Source: an uncultured Bacilli bacterium | GTDB taxonomy: Bacteria; Bacillota_I; Bacilli_A; RFN20; CAG-449 | Assembly: GCA_944332075.1 (NCBI GenBank) | Contig: CALVJL010000003.1 | Span: 62,001-126,000 of the forward strand | Direction of reading: 5' to 3' | DNA length: 64,000 nucleotides | Shown here: positions 28,927 through 37,259 of the stretch, one piece after another | Layout: the number at the start of each line of letters is the position of its first letter | How positions within the stretch are numbered: position 1 is the stretch's first letter | Position numbers and translations under genes: made by a program | Notes under the pieces: model-generated | Seen by the model: only the letters and a program-made list of their open reading frames with translations | The model's database searches: none | What the model was told of the DNA's origin: nothing

Positions 28927-28949
28927 TTTAATATATTTCATATATTAAA
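28927..28949. promoter_or_regulatory. Palindrome upstream of jetABC (possible operator)
   Basis: TTTAATATAT and ATATATTAAA form perfect 10-bp arms around a 3-bp centre, 30-50 bp before the jetA ATG. On the minus strand no T run follows it, so it is an unlikely terminator for plsC. It could be an operator; being pure A/T, chance is possible. Confidence 0.35.
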
Positions 28950-28960
28950 GAATTTATTTT

Positions 28961-29707
28961 TTATTTTTTTTGAATGTATTCAGAATCAAGTTTTTTTAAT
29001 TCCTCAAGTTTCTCAGAAATCATTAATTTTATCTTATCAGCAAGCTCTTGAGTGTTCATATTTTTATACTCATCGTATGTTAACGGATCAAAGATATGAA
29101 TAAATACTGGCTGTTTCTTCAAGTTAGAACTTTTTGAATCAAGTATTCGAAATGACCCCCACATCGCAACTGGAAAAATATCAACCTTGGCTTGCATTGC
29201 CATCTTTAATGAGCCAGCCTTAAATTCACCAAGAGTATGATCTTTATCTTTGCTTCTTGTTCCTTCAGGAAAAATAACCCATTTTTTATTATCTTGCAAA
29301 AGCGATGTTCTAACCTGTTGCATCACTTTGATTTCTTGTCTAAGATTTTCTCTTTCCAGATAAAGTCCATCTATTGCCTTAATGACTTTTCCAACATAAA
29401 TATATTTTTCGGCTTCTCTTTTAGCGACGAAAGTGGTTATTTGCGGAGAAATAGCAATCATCATCAATGCATCCATAAAAGATTGATGATTAGGCGTTAA
29501 TAAATAACTAGGCTGAACTGGCAATGTTTTTTTCCCGGTTAAAATAATTTCGACATTTAGAGCATTAATGGTATGAATTATGATTTCACGCATTTGATTA
29601 TAGCGTTTCTGCAAAGAATAATTTTGTTTTGAAGCGCGGTAAATAAGTGGGTATTTCCTAATCAAATACGGCACTGCCCGAAAAACATAACCGAGATATT
29701 TATTCAT
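28961..29707 (-). CDS. plsC: 1-acyl-sn-glycerol-3-phosphate acyltransferase
   Basis: Makes phosphatidic acid from lysophosphatidic acid. The acyltransferase block I is TPNHQSFMDALMM (His-x4-Asp, about residue 73), block III is FPEGTRSKDKD, and block IV is KVDIFPVAMWG. A hydrophobic or amphipathic N-terminus suits a membrane-associated enzyme. At 248 residues it is typical. It lies 8 bp after the SSB-like gene and 63 bp before jetA. Confidence 0.9.
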   Translation of the reverse strand: MNKYLGYVFRAVPYLIRKYPLIYRASKQNYSLQKRYNQMREIIIHTINALNVEIILTGKKTLPVQPSYLLTPNHQSFMDALMMIAISPQITTFVAKREAEKYIYVGKVIKAIDGLYLERENLRQEIKVMQQVRTSLLQDNKKWVIFPEGTRSKDKDHTLGEFKAGSLKMAMQAKVDIFPVAMWGSFRILDSKSSNLKKQPVFIHIFDPLTYDEYKNMNTQELADKIKLMISEKLEELKKLDSEYIQKK

Positions 29708-29715
29708 AAAGCCTC

Positions 29716-30012
29716 CTATAAGCCACGCTTATTGAACTGGTAATCGGCCCCGGCAATATACATCAGAGCTTCGACGATGATAATAATTTTTCCTTCGTAA
29801 ATTTCTAATCTACCATCGATTGAAATCAAGGTACCTTTTTTATACGAAAACAACGAATTACGATCATCGCGCGACCACATCATCAAAGGAAATATATCTT
29901 TTGGATAAGATCCTAGATCATCTTTATATTGACGCGTGACTTCAATATAACGAATTGGAGATTTACTCTCTCTATCAAGCAAAACTCCGTTTAGTGAGAC
30001 ATGATTAATCAT
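29716..30012 (-). CDS. Short single-stranded-DNA-binding (OB-fold) protein
   Basis: 98 residues resembling SSB: INHVSLNGVLLDRESKSPIRYIEVTRQYKD, then FPLMMWSRDDRNSLFSYKKGTLISIDGRLEIYEGKIIIIVEAL, which follows the OB-fold strand order and the GTLISIDGRLE strand of bacterial SSBs. It lacks the acidic C-terminal tail of a replicative SSB, so it is probably an accessory SSB, like the short SsbB of Bacillus. ATG 30012 is supported by GAGGTG with 7-nt spacing; five more upstream codons are not. Confidence 0.7.
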   Translation of the reverse strand: MINHVSLNGVLLDRESKSPIRYIEVTRQYKDDLGSYPKDIFPLMMWSRDDRNSLFSYKKGTLISIDGRLEIYEGKIIIIVEALMYIAGADYQFNKRGL

Positions 30013-30045
30013 AGCAAAACACCTCACTTATATTTTACCATGCTA

Positions 30046-30075
30046 AGAAAAAACCGCGTCCGCGACTAATCGCAG
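30046..30075 (-). terminator. Weak terminator-like hairpin after pulA
   Basis: On the minus strand CTGCGA / TCGCGG around TTAG, then ACGCGG and a run of six T. The T run starts about 6 nt after the stem, so the fit is imperfect. Confidence 0.3.
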
Positions 30076-30083
30076 ATAAGTCT

Positions 30084-32222
30084 CTACCTAGTAACAATAG
30101 TTAAAGAGATTGGTTCAATGGTTAACTTCTTAATTTTGTTATTACCTTGAACTAGACCATTTCCGTCGAAAAGTAATCGGAACTCATCGCCTAGAGGATA
30201 ATCAATTACTGCATTAGAAGGATTGATATAAACCCTAACCTCTTCCAAAGCTCCAATTTCTTTTCCGTGATAAGAAATCTCTAGCGCTCCAGATGGTAAA
30301 TCTTTAAAAGAAATAGTTTCCTTAATCTTTTCCTTACTAGCTAAATGGAAAAATGGATAAGATTTTCGTAAAGAAATAATATCTCTAAGATATGTAACCA
30401 AATCAAATCTTTGATCCATTAAATCATAATCAAACCCATTGATATCATCCATCGCATTATAAGAATTGTAAATACCCTTTTTCGATTTGCCGATTTCCTG
30501 TCCTTCATGAATAAATGGAAGGCCGCAAGATAAAACCAAGGCTCCGTTAAGTAATTTAATTCTCTTTAAAAGCAATGATTCACTTTCGTAAGCATTAGAT
30601 ACTAACATTTTATCGAATACAGTCGCGTTATCATGGCACTCGATGAAGTTGATTGATTGAGTGACTTCTTTAAAAAGAGGTGGGAAACCAAGAGGTAACG
30701 CTGATCCTAAAAAGCAGTGTTTAAATCCATCGATATAGTTTGTATCGCCAAGCAAATAACCTTTGACCCAGAGATCGTAGTCGCCAGATTTACCCTTAAC
30801 GGTATCTCTATAGCGATCGTTAAAGAAGCCGATACCGGACATTCTTAAGGCGTTATTAAGATTACTTCTCTGAGATGAAGGTAAGGTTGTCGGCATATCC
30901 CAGCCTTCGCCATACATAATAAAGTCGCTTTTAACTTCTTGACATCTTCTCTTTACTTCAAGAATCGTATCAATATCGATTAAGCCCATTAAATCAAAAC
31001 GGAAGCCATCAATGCCAAATTCTTGAACCCAATATAAGCAAGAATCAACAATAAATTTTCTTGCCATCGGATGGGAAGTATTAAACTCGTTACCGCAATA
31101 AGAACCATTTGAAAGATTCCCGTCATCGCGGAAACGGAAATAATAAGATGGGCATACTTTTTCAAAGCAAGAAGATTCCATATTGAAGACATGATTATAG
31201 ACAACATCCATAATTACTCTGATTCCAGCTTTATGCAAAGCTGCTACCATCTTCTTCATTTCGATAATTCTCGCATATGGATCTTTTGAATCGGAAGAAT
31301 AGCTGCCTTCAGGCACATTATAATAAAGAGGATCATATCCCCAATTATAATTTTCAAATTCATTGACATCGCATCCGGTGCAGAAATCAAAAGACGGCAT
31401 TAATTGCACATGAGTTACGCCGAGATAGCGTAAATAATCAAGGCCAATTGGATTATTATTACGAGTTTTACAAGATGGTTGAGCCAATCCTAGAAATTTT
31501 CCTTTATGGATTATTGATGTTCCGTTTTGGCTAGTCATATCGCGGACCGAGCATTCATAGATAATGCAGTCGGAAGGTGATGATAATTTAGGCAAATAAG
31601 ATTCATTTAAATCAATAACCACTTCACGCGGGTCGACGATAACACCGACACTCGACTGGCTAGTGACTGCTTTACAATATGGATCATTAGCAATTGTAAG
31701 TTGACCATTAATTCTAACTAAAAAATAATATTGACATTTTCCTAAGTCACCGCTCGCACGTCCCTGAAATACACCAGTATCGGTATTTTTTTCTAGGGTA
31801 ACAATGTTTTCTTTTCCCTCTTTGATATATACGCAATACGCTGAAGAAGCTAATGGTGAAAAGAGGCGGAAAGTCGTGTAGTATTTATGAAAATGAGCTC
31901 CCATTACATCATCGCTTTTATATAAAGAACAAATTCGATCATTTCTCAAAAGCACTGACATATTGAGATAGCAGCAAAGATAGCGATCATCATAAACCTT
32001 ATATTCGGCACCGATAGTTAATGATGGAACATTTGTCAAAACATAATGAAAGTGGTGTCCAGTTTCGCGAGCATCCTGAATAGTTAATTCACAAATTCGA
32101 ATATCATCGCAATAAAGATAGAAGTGTTTTGCGTACTGGTTTGTATAGACCTTGTGAACATGGACAGAGATAGAATTATCTTTGTTTAAGGTCGCATTAA
32201 GAATCTCATCAAAATTTGTCAT
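30084..32222 (-). CDS. pulA: Type I pullulanase (GH13 debranching enzyme)
   Basis: Hydrolyses alpha-1,6 branches in pullulan, glycogen or starch. There is no signal peptide, so it is probably intracellular and acts on glycogen or imported oligosaccharides. Residues 1-200 are beta-sandwich domains. The GH13 barrel follows with the pullulanase signature YNWGYDP (292-298) and conserved regions IMDVVYNH (337-344), GFRFDLMG (nucleophile Asp410), YGEGWD (acid/base Glu439) and ECHDN (Asp531). Length is 712 residues. GAGGAT precedes the ATG, which lies 2 nt after ftsK. No other glycogen genes are in the window. Confidence 0.93.
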   Translation of the reverse strand: MTNFDEILNATLNKDNSISVHVHKVYTNQYAKHFYLYCDDIRICELTIQDARETGHHFHYVLTNVPSLTIGAEYKVYDDRYLCCYLNMSVLLRNDRICSLYKSDDVMGAHFHKYYTTFRLFSPLASSAYCVYIKEGKENIVTLEKNTDTGVFQGRASGDLGKCQYYFLVRINGQLTIANDPYCKAVTSQSSVGVIVDPREVVIDLNESYLPKLSSPSDCIIYECSVRDMTSQNGTSIIHKGKFLGLAQPSCKTRNNNPIGLDYLRYLGVTHVQLMPSFDFCTGCDVNEFENYNWGYDPLYYNVPEGSYSSDSKDPYARIIEMKKMVAALHKAGIRVIMDVVYNHVFNMESSCFEKVCPSYYFRFRDDGNLSNGSYCGNEFNTSHPMARKFIVDSCLYWVQEFGIDGFRFDLMGLIDIDTILEVKRRCQEVKSDFIMYGEGWDMPTTLPSSQRSNLNNALRMSGIGFFNDRYRDTVKGKSGDYDLWVKGYLLGDTNYIDGFKHCFLGSALPLGFPPLFKEVTQSINFIECHDNATVFDKMLVSNAYESESLLLKRIKLLNGALVLSCGLPFIHEGQEIGKSKKGIYNSYNAMDDINGFDYDLMDQRFDLVTYLRDIISLRKSYPFFHLASKEKIKETISFKDLPSGALEISYHGKEIGALEEVRVYINPSNAVIDYPLGDEFRLLFDGNGLVQGNNKIKKLTIEPISLTIVTR

Positions 32223-32224
32223 AA

Positions 32225-34639
32225 TTAATCCTCGCTTTGGTTATCTTCATTTAAGTATTCATCTGACAGAGCGCGCCTGCCGTTTCCTTTAATTATAATT
32301 CCGTCTTCTTCTAAAGCATCTAATAACCCATCAGCTCTAGCAAAGCCAATTTTAAAAGCATTTTGAATCTTTGTTGGAGTACATTTACCAGTTTCTAAAA
32401 CATAATTTTTGACTGCTGGATATAGTTCATCATCATGGAAATCTTTAACGCTTTCATTAATCAAATCATAAGCAGTTGGAGCCTTTGATGATAAATCAAA
32501 CTTTGGATCGTAATGAACTACCGCATATTTTTTAATATGTTCACAGACAGCATAGATTTCTTTTCCATCGATATAAGCTGACTGGACTCTAAGCAGTGAT
32601 TTCGGTGAAGGCAAACGGGCGAGTAAGTCTCCTTTTCCCATTAAGTTTTCCGCGCCATCTTCATCAATAATAATTCGTGACTCCAATGACGATGAAACCG
32701 ATAAAGCGATTCTCGAAGGAATATTTGCTTTGATTTCACCAGTAATGATTTTGGCTGATGGTCTTTGGGTAGCAATGACCATATAAATTCCACACGCACG
32801 AGCTTTTTGAGCCAAGCGTTGAATAAATTTGCTTGTCTCTTTATCGCCATCAGACATAAAGTCAGCAAACTCATCACAAATCATAACAATATATGGTATC
32901 TTTGGATAATTTTTTTCTTCGCAAACTTCAAGATATTCTTTATAGTTAGCAGCACCTTCGCCCTTTTCAGCAAATAAATCGTAACGGCTTTCCATTTCTT
33001 CAACTAATTTTTTCAAGGCAATTTTTCCTTGATCAGTCGATGTGATAACCGGGCAGAGCAAATGCGGTAAATTTTGATAACGCAAGAATTCAACTCGCTT
33101 AGGGTCGATAAGCATAAGTTTTAATTCATCTGGTTTATTTCTCATTATTAATGAGGTAATAATGTTATGAATAAATACTGATTTACCAGAACCTGTAGTT
33201 CCAGCGATTAATAAGTGAGGCATATCATCAAGTTTGCAAGAAATAACTTTACCTGAAATATCTTTGCCCAATGGGAACAATAATTTATCTTTGGTATTAT
33301 CAGCAATTGACTGCATACAATCTTTAAATGATACTAAATCGGAAGTTTTGTTTCCAACTTCAATTCCGCATGTATCCTTACCTTCAATAATTGTTTCAAT
33401 TCTTACTGTTTTATTACCTTCTAAGCGAACTCCTAAATCAGTTTCAAGATTATTGAGGACACTAGTTTTAACATTGTGGTTGAGTTTCACATCAAATCGA
33501 GTGACTGAAGGGCCAATCGTATAAGAAATAACTGATGCTCCGATATCAAAGTCGCGGAAGCATTCGTTTATTTTCTTAGCTCTCTCATCAGCAATTGCAA
33601 TTTTTTCTTGTAAATTATTATTTACGACTCTATCTTTTAGCAAATCAAGGCTCGGATAGACGTATGGTCCATCGTATTCTTCTTCTGGAGTAATTGTTTC
33701 GATTGTTTCTTTTTCTGATTTTTTATTAAAGAAAGAATCAAACTTATCGTTTTTATAGGTATCGACAATTCTCGGCTCTCTCTTATTAGTTTTCTTTTCT
33801 TCCATTTTTTTCATCGCTTCTTCATGTGAAGGATCAGAGAAAGAAAACGAATTTGGTTTGATTTCTTCTTTAACTAAATTAACATCATTGACAATCGGTT
33901 CTTTGATATTCTCAACGAGTTTTTCACTTGGTTGGGCAATTTTCTTTGTTGGTACATAGGCTTCCATCTCTTCTTCAATCTTTTCAACATGAATTTCTCT
34001 TTTTAATGGAGATTCAATACTCGGAGAAGAATAATCCGTTTCGGTCTTTTTTAATTCCTTTTCTTTTTCACGAATAGTCTTAACTTCATTTTTTACGCTG
34101 ACTAAATGCGAGATTAACTGACTTATCGGCAGAAGCAAAACAAAGACTGCTCCTAAGAAAATTAATAAAGCCGAAACAATCAAAGAACCAATACTAGAAA
34201 AGGCAGTAGTTAAAGCCGCCGAAAAAAAGTATCCGACAAATCCACCATTAAGAGATGAGACAATATCACCAAAAGAAGTAAAAGCAAAATTACTAGACTT
34301 TATAGAACTAACTAAATCATTGTAGAAAGAGAAAAAATTACTCATATTGAGTCCATCGCTCTGACTAAGTCCTATAGTTAATCCTAAGAAAAGTAAAATT
34401 ACTCCGGTTAACGAAATAATTTTAATCTTCTTGCGAATAAAAATTCTATTAAGTCCATCAAGAAAGAGAAAAATACTTACTAAAAAATAAATTGCTCCAA
34501 AAAGATATGCTAAAACAAATGTTAGAAACTTAGAAATAAATCCAACATTGATGAAAGCGATAATAGCAATAACGATTTCTAAAATACCAAATAATATTCT
34601 TGTAACCCTCAAAGAGGTCTTATTTTTTTCTTTCTTCAT
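32225..34639 (-). CDS. ftsK: DNA translocase FtsK/SpoIIIE
   Basis: Septal DNA pump that moves chromosome ends away from the closing septum and, in many bacteria, activates XerD at dif. The N-terminal 185 residues contain about four or five membrane helices; a charged linker (about 190-340) is rich in E, K and S. The motor has Walker A IAGTTGSGKSVFIHN (about residue 478) and Walker B-like YIVMICDEFADFM, plus IATQRPSAKIITG. The C-terminal winged-helix gamma domain (KCTPTKIQNAFKIGFARADGLLDALEEDGII) reads KOPS/SRS sequences. Length is 804 residues. No Shine-Dalgarno precedes the ATG. It lies 21 kb from the candidate dif. Confidence 0.95.
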   Translation of the reverse strand: MKKEKNKTSLRVTRILFGILEIVIAIIAFINVGFISKFLTFVLAYLFGAIYFLVSIFLFLDGLNRIFIRKKIKIISLTGVILLFLGLTIGLSQSDGLNMSNFFSFYNDLVSSIKSSNFAFTSFGDIVSSLNGGFVGYFFSAALTTAFSSIGSLIVSALLIFLGAVFVLLLPISQLISHLVSVKNEVKTIREKEKELKKTETDYSSPSIESPLKREIHVEKIEEEMEAYVPTKKIAQPSEKLVENIKEPIVNDVNLVKEEIKPNSFSFSDPSHEEAMKKMEEKKTNKREPRIVDTYKNDKFDSFFNKKSEKETIETITPEEEYDGPYVYPSLDLLKDRVVNNNLQEKIAIADERAKKINECFRDFDIGASVISYTIGPSVTRFDVKLNHNVKTSVLNNLETDLGVRLEGNKTVRIETIIEGKDTCGIEVGNKTSDLVSFKDCMQSIADNTKDKLLFPLGKDISGKVISCKLDDMPHLLIAGTTGSGKSVFIHNIITSLIMRNKPDELKLMLIDPKRVEFLRYQNLPHLLCPVITSTDQGKIALKKLVEEMESRYDLFAEKGEGAANYKEYLEVCEEKNYPKIPYIVMICDEFADFMSDGDKETSKFIQRLAQKARACGIYMVIATQRPSAKIITGEIKANIPSRIALSVSSSLESRIIIDEDGAENLMGKGDLLARLPSPKSLLRVQSAYIDGKEIYAVCEHIKKYAVVHYDPKFDLSSKAPTAYDLINESVKDFHDDELYPAVKNYVLETGKCTPTKIQNAFKIGFARADGLLDALEEDGIIIKGNGRRALSDEYLNEDNQSED

Positions 34640-34749
34640 AAATTAATAATACTATGTTTTTTCTGAGATAAAAAGATTATCATAAATACTTTAATAATTT
34701 ATTTTTTTGATATATATCTAGATATTTTTTTCTTTTTCGACAAAAGAAA

Positions 34750-34773
34750 AAGTTTGCTTTTAGGGGCAAACTT
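34750..34773 (-). terminator. Rho-independent terminator of the mraZ-rsmH-ftsL operon
   Basis: On the minus strand AAGTTTGC (34773-34766) pairs with GCAAACTT (34757-34750), followed by TTTCTTTT. The stem begins inside the stop codon of the last gene. Confidence 0.8.
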
Positions 34774-34978
34774 ATTCATACTTTTTTTGATTCTTCCAAA
34801 GGTAGATAACAGTAAATAAACATCCGATCACGATGATTATTGAGCCATATATCACATATGGAAGAATATTTGGTGCGAGTTGCATGTAATTCGATATCGC
34901 CTTAATGGCAATAAACCCGATCAGCAATGCAAGCATAGAGATATCGCACGCGAGTAAAATTCTTAATGCTCTCTTCAT
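34772..34978 (-). CDS. Small two-helix membrane protein at the end of the mraZ operon
   Basis: 68 residues with two hydrophobic helices (about 5-27 and 36-59) and a basic, aromatic C-terminus (KNQKKYE). I recognise no family. It occupies the position where the division penicillin-binding protein gene (ftsI/pbpB) follows ftsL in a classical dcw cluster, but is far too small. The start at ATG 34978 (MKRALRI) is supported by AGGGG about 10 nt upstream. A terminator follows directly. Confidence 0.55.
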   Translation of the reverse strand: MKRALRILLACDISMLALLIGFIAIKAISNYMQLAPNILPYVIYGSIIIVIGCLFTVIYLWKNQKKYE

Positions 34979-35007
34979 CTCGATCATTCCCCTTTTCGTT
35001 TTCACGA

Positions 35008-35235
35008 CTAATCGATAATGACGATATCATCTGCTTCTTGACTTTGCACTTGATTTTGAACCCGCTCGCTTTGGGTCATCGCAACAGCTAATTCCTGATT
35101 GGTGTTAATGATGTTAAATAATGAGGCTCCACCAATTACGATAGTAAGCAAGAATAGCGCTAGTCCGACAATACCTAAACGGAAGCAGATATAATCAAAC
35201 TTCGTTTTATTTACTTTGCTGGTTTTGTTTTTCAT
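35008..35235 (-). CDS. ftsL: FtsL-like division protein
   Basis: 75-residue bitopic membrane protein: a basic cytoplasmic N-terminus, one helix (about residues 20-42), then a short polar heptad-like segment (NTNQELAVAMTQSERVQNQVQSQ). The topology and place right after rsmH are those of FtsL, part of the FtsQ/DivIB-FtsL-DivIC complex. Sequence conservation in FtsL is too low to prove it. The external part is shorter than usual, and no mur gene follows. Confidence 0.6.
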   Translation of the reverse strand: MKNKTSKVNKTKFDYICFRLGIVGLALFLLTIVIGGASLFNIINTNQELAVAMTQSERVQNQVQSQEADDIVIID

Positions 35236-35240
35236 AAATT

Positions 35241-36164
35241 CTACTTCCTTTCTAGCACGCGGAGATGTGCGCTTTTACTACGCGGATTGGCTTCAATCTC
35301 TTCTTTAGAAGGGTTAATCACCTTTCTGGTAACTAATGTGAATTCCGTTTTACGAGGTTCGCTAGGTAAGGTGCGAGATCCTTCCCCTTGGTAAGTGTAT
35401 TTTCGGAAAATATTTTTCACGATTCGGTCTTCGAGGGAATTAAAGGAAATAACGCAGAGACGACCATGGTGATCCAGCATATTAATCGCGGCTTCTAAAC
35501 CTCTTTCTAGAACTGCGAGTTCATCATTGACCTCAATTCTAATCGCCTGGAATACTTGTTTAGCCGGATGGCCTTTCTTTTCCAAAGCTTTAAACGGTAA
35601 TGAAGCTTTAATTATATCGACAAGTTCAAATGTTGTCTCAATTTTTTTCTTTAATCGTTCCCTAACGATGTTAGAAGCGATTTGATAGGAGTATTTCTCC
35701 TCGCCATACTCTTTGAAGATGCGTGTTAACTCTTCAAGAGAATAATCATTGACTACTTGATAAGCAGTTAAATTTTTATCGCGATCCATTCTCATATCAA
35801 GCTTTGCATCGTAACGATACGAGAACCCGCGGTCACCTTCGTCAAACTGAGCTGAGGACACACCGAGATCGAAGATTGCACCGGATATTTTATCCACATT
35901 TCTCTTTTTTAATTCTGAAGCGAGATTTTCGAAGTTGGCATGAATAATTTCGTAACGCGAAGATATCTTTGCTAGACGCGCTCTACTTTCTTCAATTGCC
36001 TGTTCATCTTGGTCAAAGCAGTAAAGGAATCCATCCTTGAGTAGCGACAAGATCTTAGAGGAGTGCCCTCCGCGACCTAATGTAGCATCAACATATGTGC
36101 CGCTTGGGTTAATCTCAAGATTAGCTATGGTTTCCTGAAGGAGGACAGGAACATGGCTATACAT
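35241..36164 (-). CDS. rsmH: 16S rRNA m4C1402 methyltransferase RsmH
   Basis: SAM-dependent methyltransferase modifying N4 of C1402 in 16S rRNA. MYSHVPVLLQETI is the canonical N-terminus; then VDATLGRGGHSSKIL (SAM motif), GAIFDLGVSSAQFDEGDRGFSYRYDAKLDMRMD, GHPAKQVFQAIRIEVNDEL and VISFNSLEDRIVK. ATG 36164 gives 307 residues, the usual size; longer frames run backwards through mraZ out of frame. It overlaps mraZ by 8 nt. Confidence 0.96.
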   Translation of the reverse strand: MYSHVPVLLQETIANLEINPSGTYVDATLGRGGHSSKILSLLKDGFLYCFDQDEQAIEESRARLAKISSRYEIIHANFENLASELKKRNVDKISGAIFDLGVSSAQFDEGDRGFSYRYDAKLDMRMDRDKNLTAYQVVNDYSLEELTRIFKEYGEEKYSYQIASNIVRERLKKKIETTFELVDIIKASLPFKALEKKGHPAKQVFQAIRIEVNDELAVLERGLEAAINMLDHHGRLCVISFNSLEDRIVKNIFRKYTYQGEGSRTLPSEPRKTEFTLVTRKVINPSKEEIEANPRSKSAHLRVLERK

Positions 36165-36603
36165 TCTTATCTTCCTTTTGTGCGATAGCCTGTGCATTGG
36201 CTTCGAATGACGCATCATCATTAGCTGAGACTTGTGAATAGATATCTTTGTCCCAGATCTCAACGTGATCATAATTACCGACGACAACAACATCTTTGGT
36301 GATGTGAGCTCTGGAAAGATGATCCTTGCTGAGTGTGATCCGTCCGACTTTATCGAATTCATAATCCATTGAGGAAGCAAAGAAAGTTCTCTTGTAGGTT
36401 CTCTCTTCTGGCACTAATTCGTTAAGTCGAGCATTTTTTTCACTTAATTCAATGAAGGTTTCTTCTGGATATAAGCAAAGGCAATTATCAAAACCTTTGG
36501 TAACATAACATCTACTACCAATTATATCCCTCATTTTCTGAGGAAGTATTAATCGCGACTTCTCGTCGAGATGGTAAAAGTATGTTCCAAAGAATATTTG
36601 CAT
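36157..36603 (-). CDS. mraZ: Transcriptional regulator MraZ
   Basis: 148-residue protein with two SpoVT-AbrB half-domains (GTYFYHLDEKSRLILPQKMRD and DKVGRITLSKDHLSRAHI). MraZ forms a ring and represses its own operon by binding GGG-type repeats in its promoter. ATG 36603 (MQIFFGTY) matches the family start and has GGGAG upstream. Four GGG elements overlie the promoter just upstream, consistent with autoregulation. Confidence 0.95.
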   Translation of the reverse strand: MQIFFGTYFYHLDEKSRLILPQKMRDIIGSRCYVTKGFDNCLCLYPEETFIELSEKNARLNELVPEERTYKRTFFASSMDYEFDKVGRITLSKDHLSRAHITKDVVVVGNYDHVEIWDKDIYSQVSANDDASFEANAQAIAQKEDKNV

Positions 36604-36613
36604 TACACTTTCT

Positions 36614-36657
36614 CCCACCAGATACCCTTATTATACCCTAATCTCCCACTTATGCAA
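36614..36657 (-). promoter_or_regulatory. mraZ promoter with MraZ-box repeats
   Basis: On the minus strand TTGCAT (36657-36652), 16-nt spacer, TATAAT (36635-36630). TGGG or AGGG elements lie at 36648-36645, 36639-36636, 36628-36625 and 36617-36614, at 9- to 11-bp steps, two in the spacer and two after the -10 box. This resembles known MraZ operators of regularly spaced GGG repeats and predicts autorepression. Confidence 0.7.
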
Positions 36658-36716
36658 TAGATTTTATACATTATTTGCTAAAAATTGATTTTTGCCTATA
36701 AATTTAGTCAGAAAAA

Positions 36717-36741
36717 AAGTTCAGGCTGCAAACCTGAACTT
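36717..36741 (-). terminator. Rho-independent terminator of the ftsQ-yceD operon
   Basis: On the minus strand AAGTTCAGG (36741-36733) pairs with CCTGAACTT (36725-36717), loop TTTGCAG, followed by TTTTT. It directly follows yceD, so rpmF, the usual next gene, is not here. Confidence 0.9.
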
Positions 36742-36749
36742 ACCACATT

Positions 36750-37259
36750 TTAACTTTTTTTCTCGTCATCGCTAAACATTGAAGCTAAATCTGAGAATGG
36801 AGAAGTATTTTCTTGATGCTTTTTATACATATCTTCAGTAATTACTTCCCACCCGTCTCCACTAAAGGTCTCTTTTTCATCTTCACCAACAATTTTTAAA
36901 GGGAGTGACGACAAAATTAAAGATGTTACCAATTCATCAAGATCGAGCTCATCGCCTTCGAGAATATATATATCGTCGCTAAGGTCTTCTTCTTTATCGT
37001 ATGCAATCGTGAGGTCATCATTAACATTTAACGGATAGGTTAATGGCTTTAACGTTCTTGTTGAAGCTAAGGTTAACGTTCCTTTAATTTCAATTTTCAT
37101 GATAGTTAAATATGAAACATATTGAACAGTAACTTTTACTTTTAGAGGTGATGATTCTAAAATTAACTGATTATTATCAATGACTTCTTTTGGTAATATG
37201 AAATCAAAAAGGTATTCTCTAATCTTGTTTGAAGTCAATTCCTGCTTAGATAATTTCAT
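36750..37259 (-). CDS. yceD: YceD family protein (DUF177)
   Basis: 169-residue protein of the YceD/DUF177 family, linked to 23S rRNA metabolism and normally next to rpmF (L32). Visible family traits are the two-strand start ending in PLKVKVTVQYVSYLTIMKIEIKGTLTLASTRTLKPLTYPL and the acidic central DLSDDIYILEGDELDLDELVTSLILSSLPLKIV. The usual Cys pairs of bacterial YceD are missing, as in some Firmicute members. It overlaps thyX by 14 nt and ends the ftsQ-ftsA-ftsZ-pheST operon. Confidence 0.75.
   Translation of the reverse strand: MKLSKQELTSNKIREYLFDFILPKEVIDNNQLILESSPLKVKVTVQYVSYLTIMKIEIKGTLTLASTRTLKPLTYPLNVNDDLTIAYDKEEDLSDDIYILEGDELDLDELVTSLILSSLPLKIVGEDEKETFSGDGWEVITEDMYKKHQENTSPFSDLASMFSDDEKKS

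Noticed and set aside
36164-36380. 379-residue form of RsmH
   Set aside because: The first 72 residues come from the mraZ region read in another frame; MYSHVPVLL is the family start.
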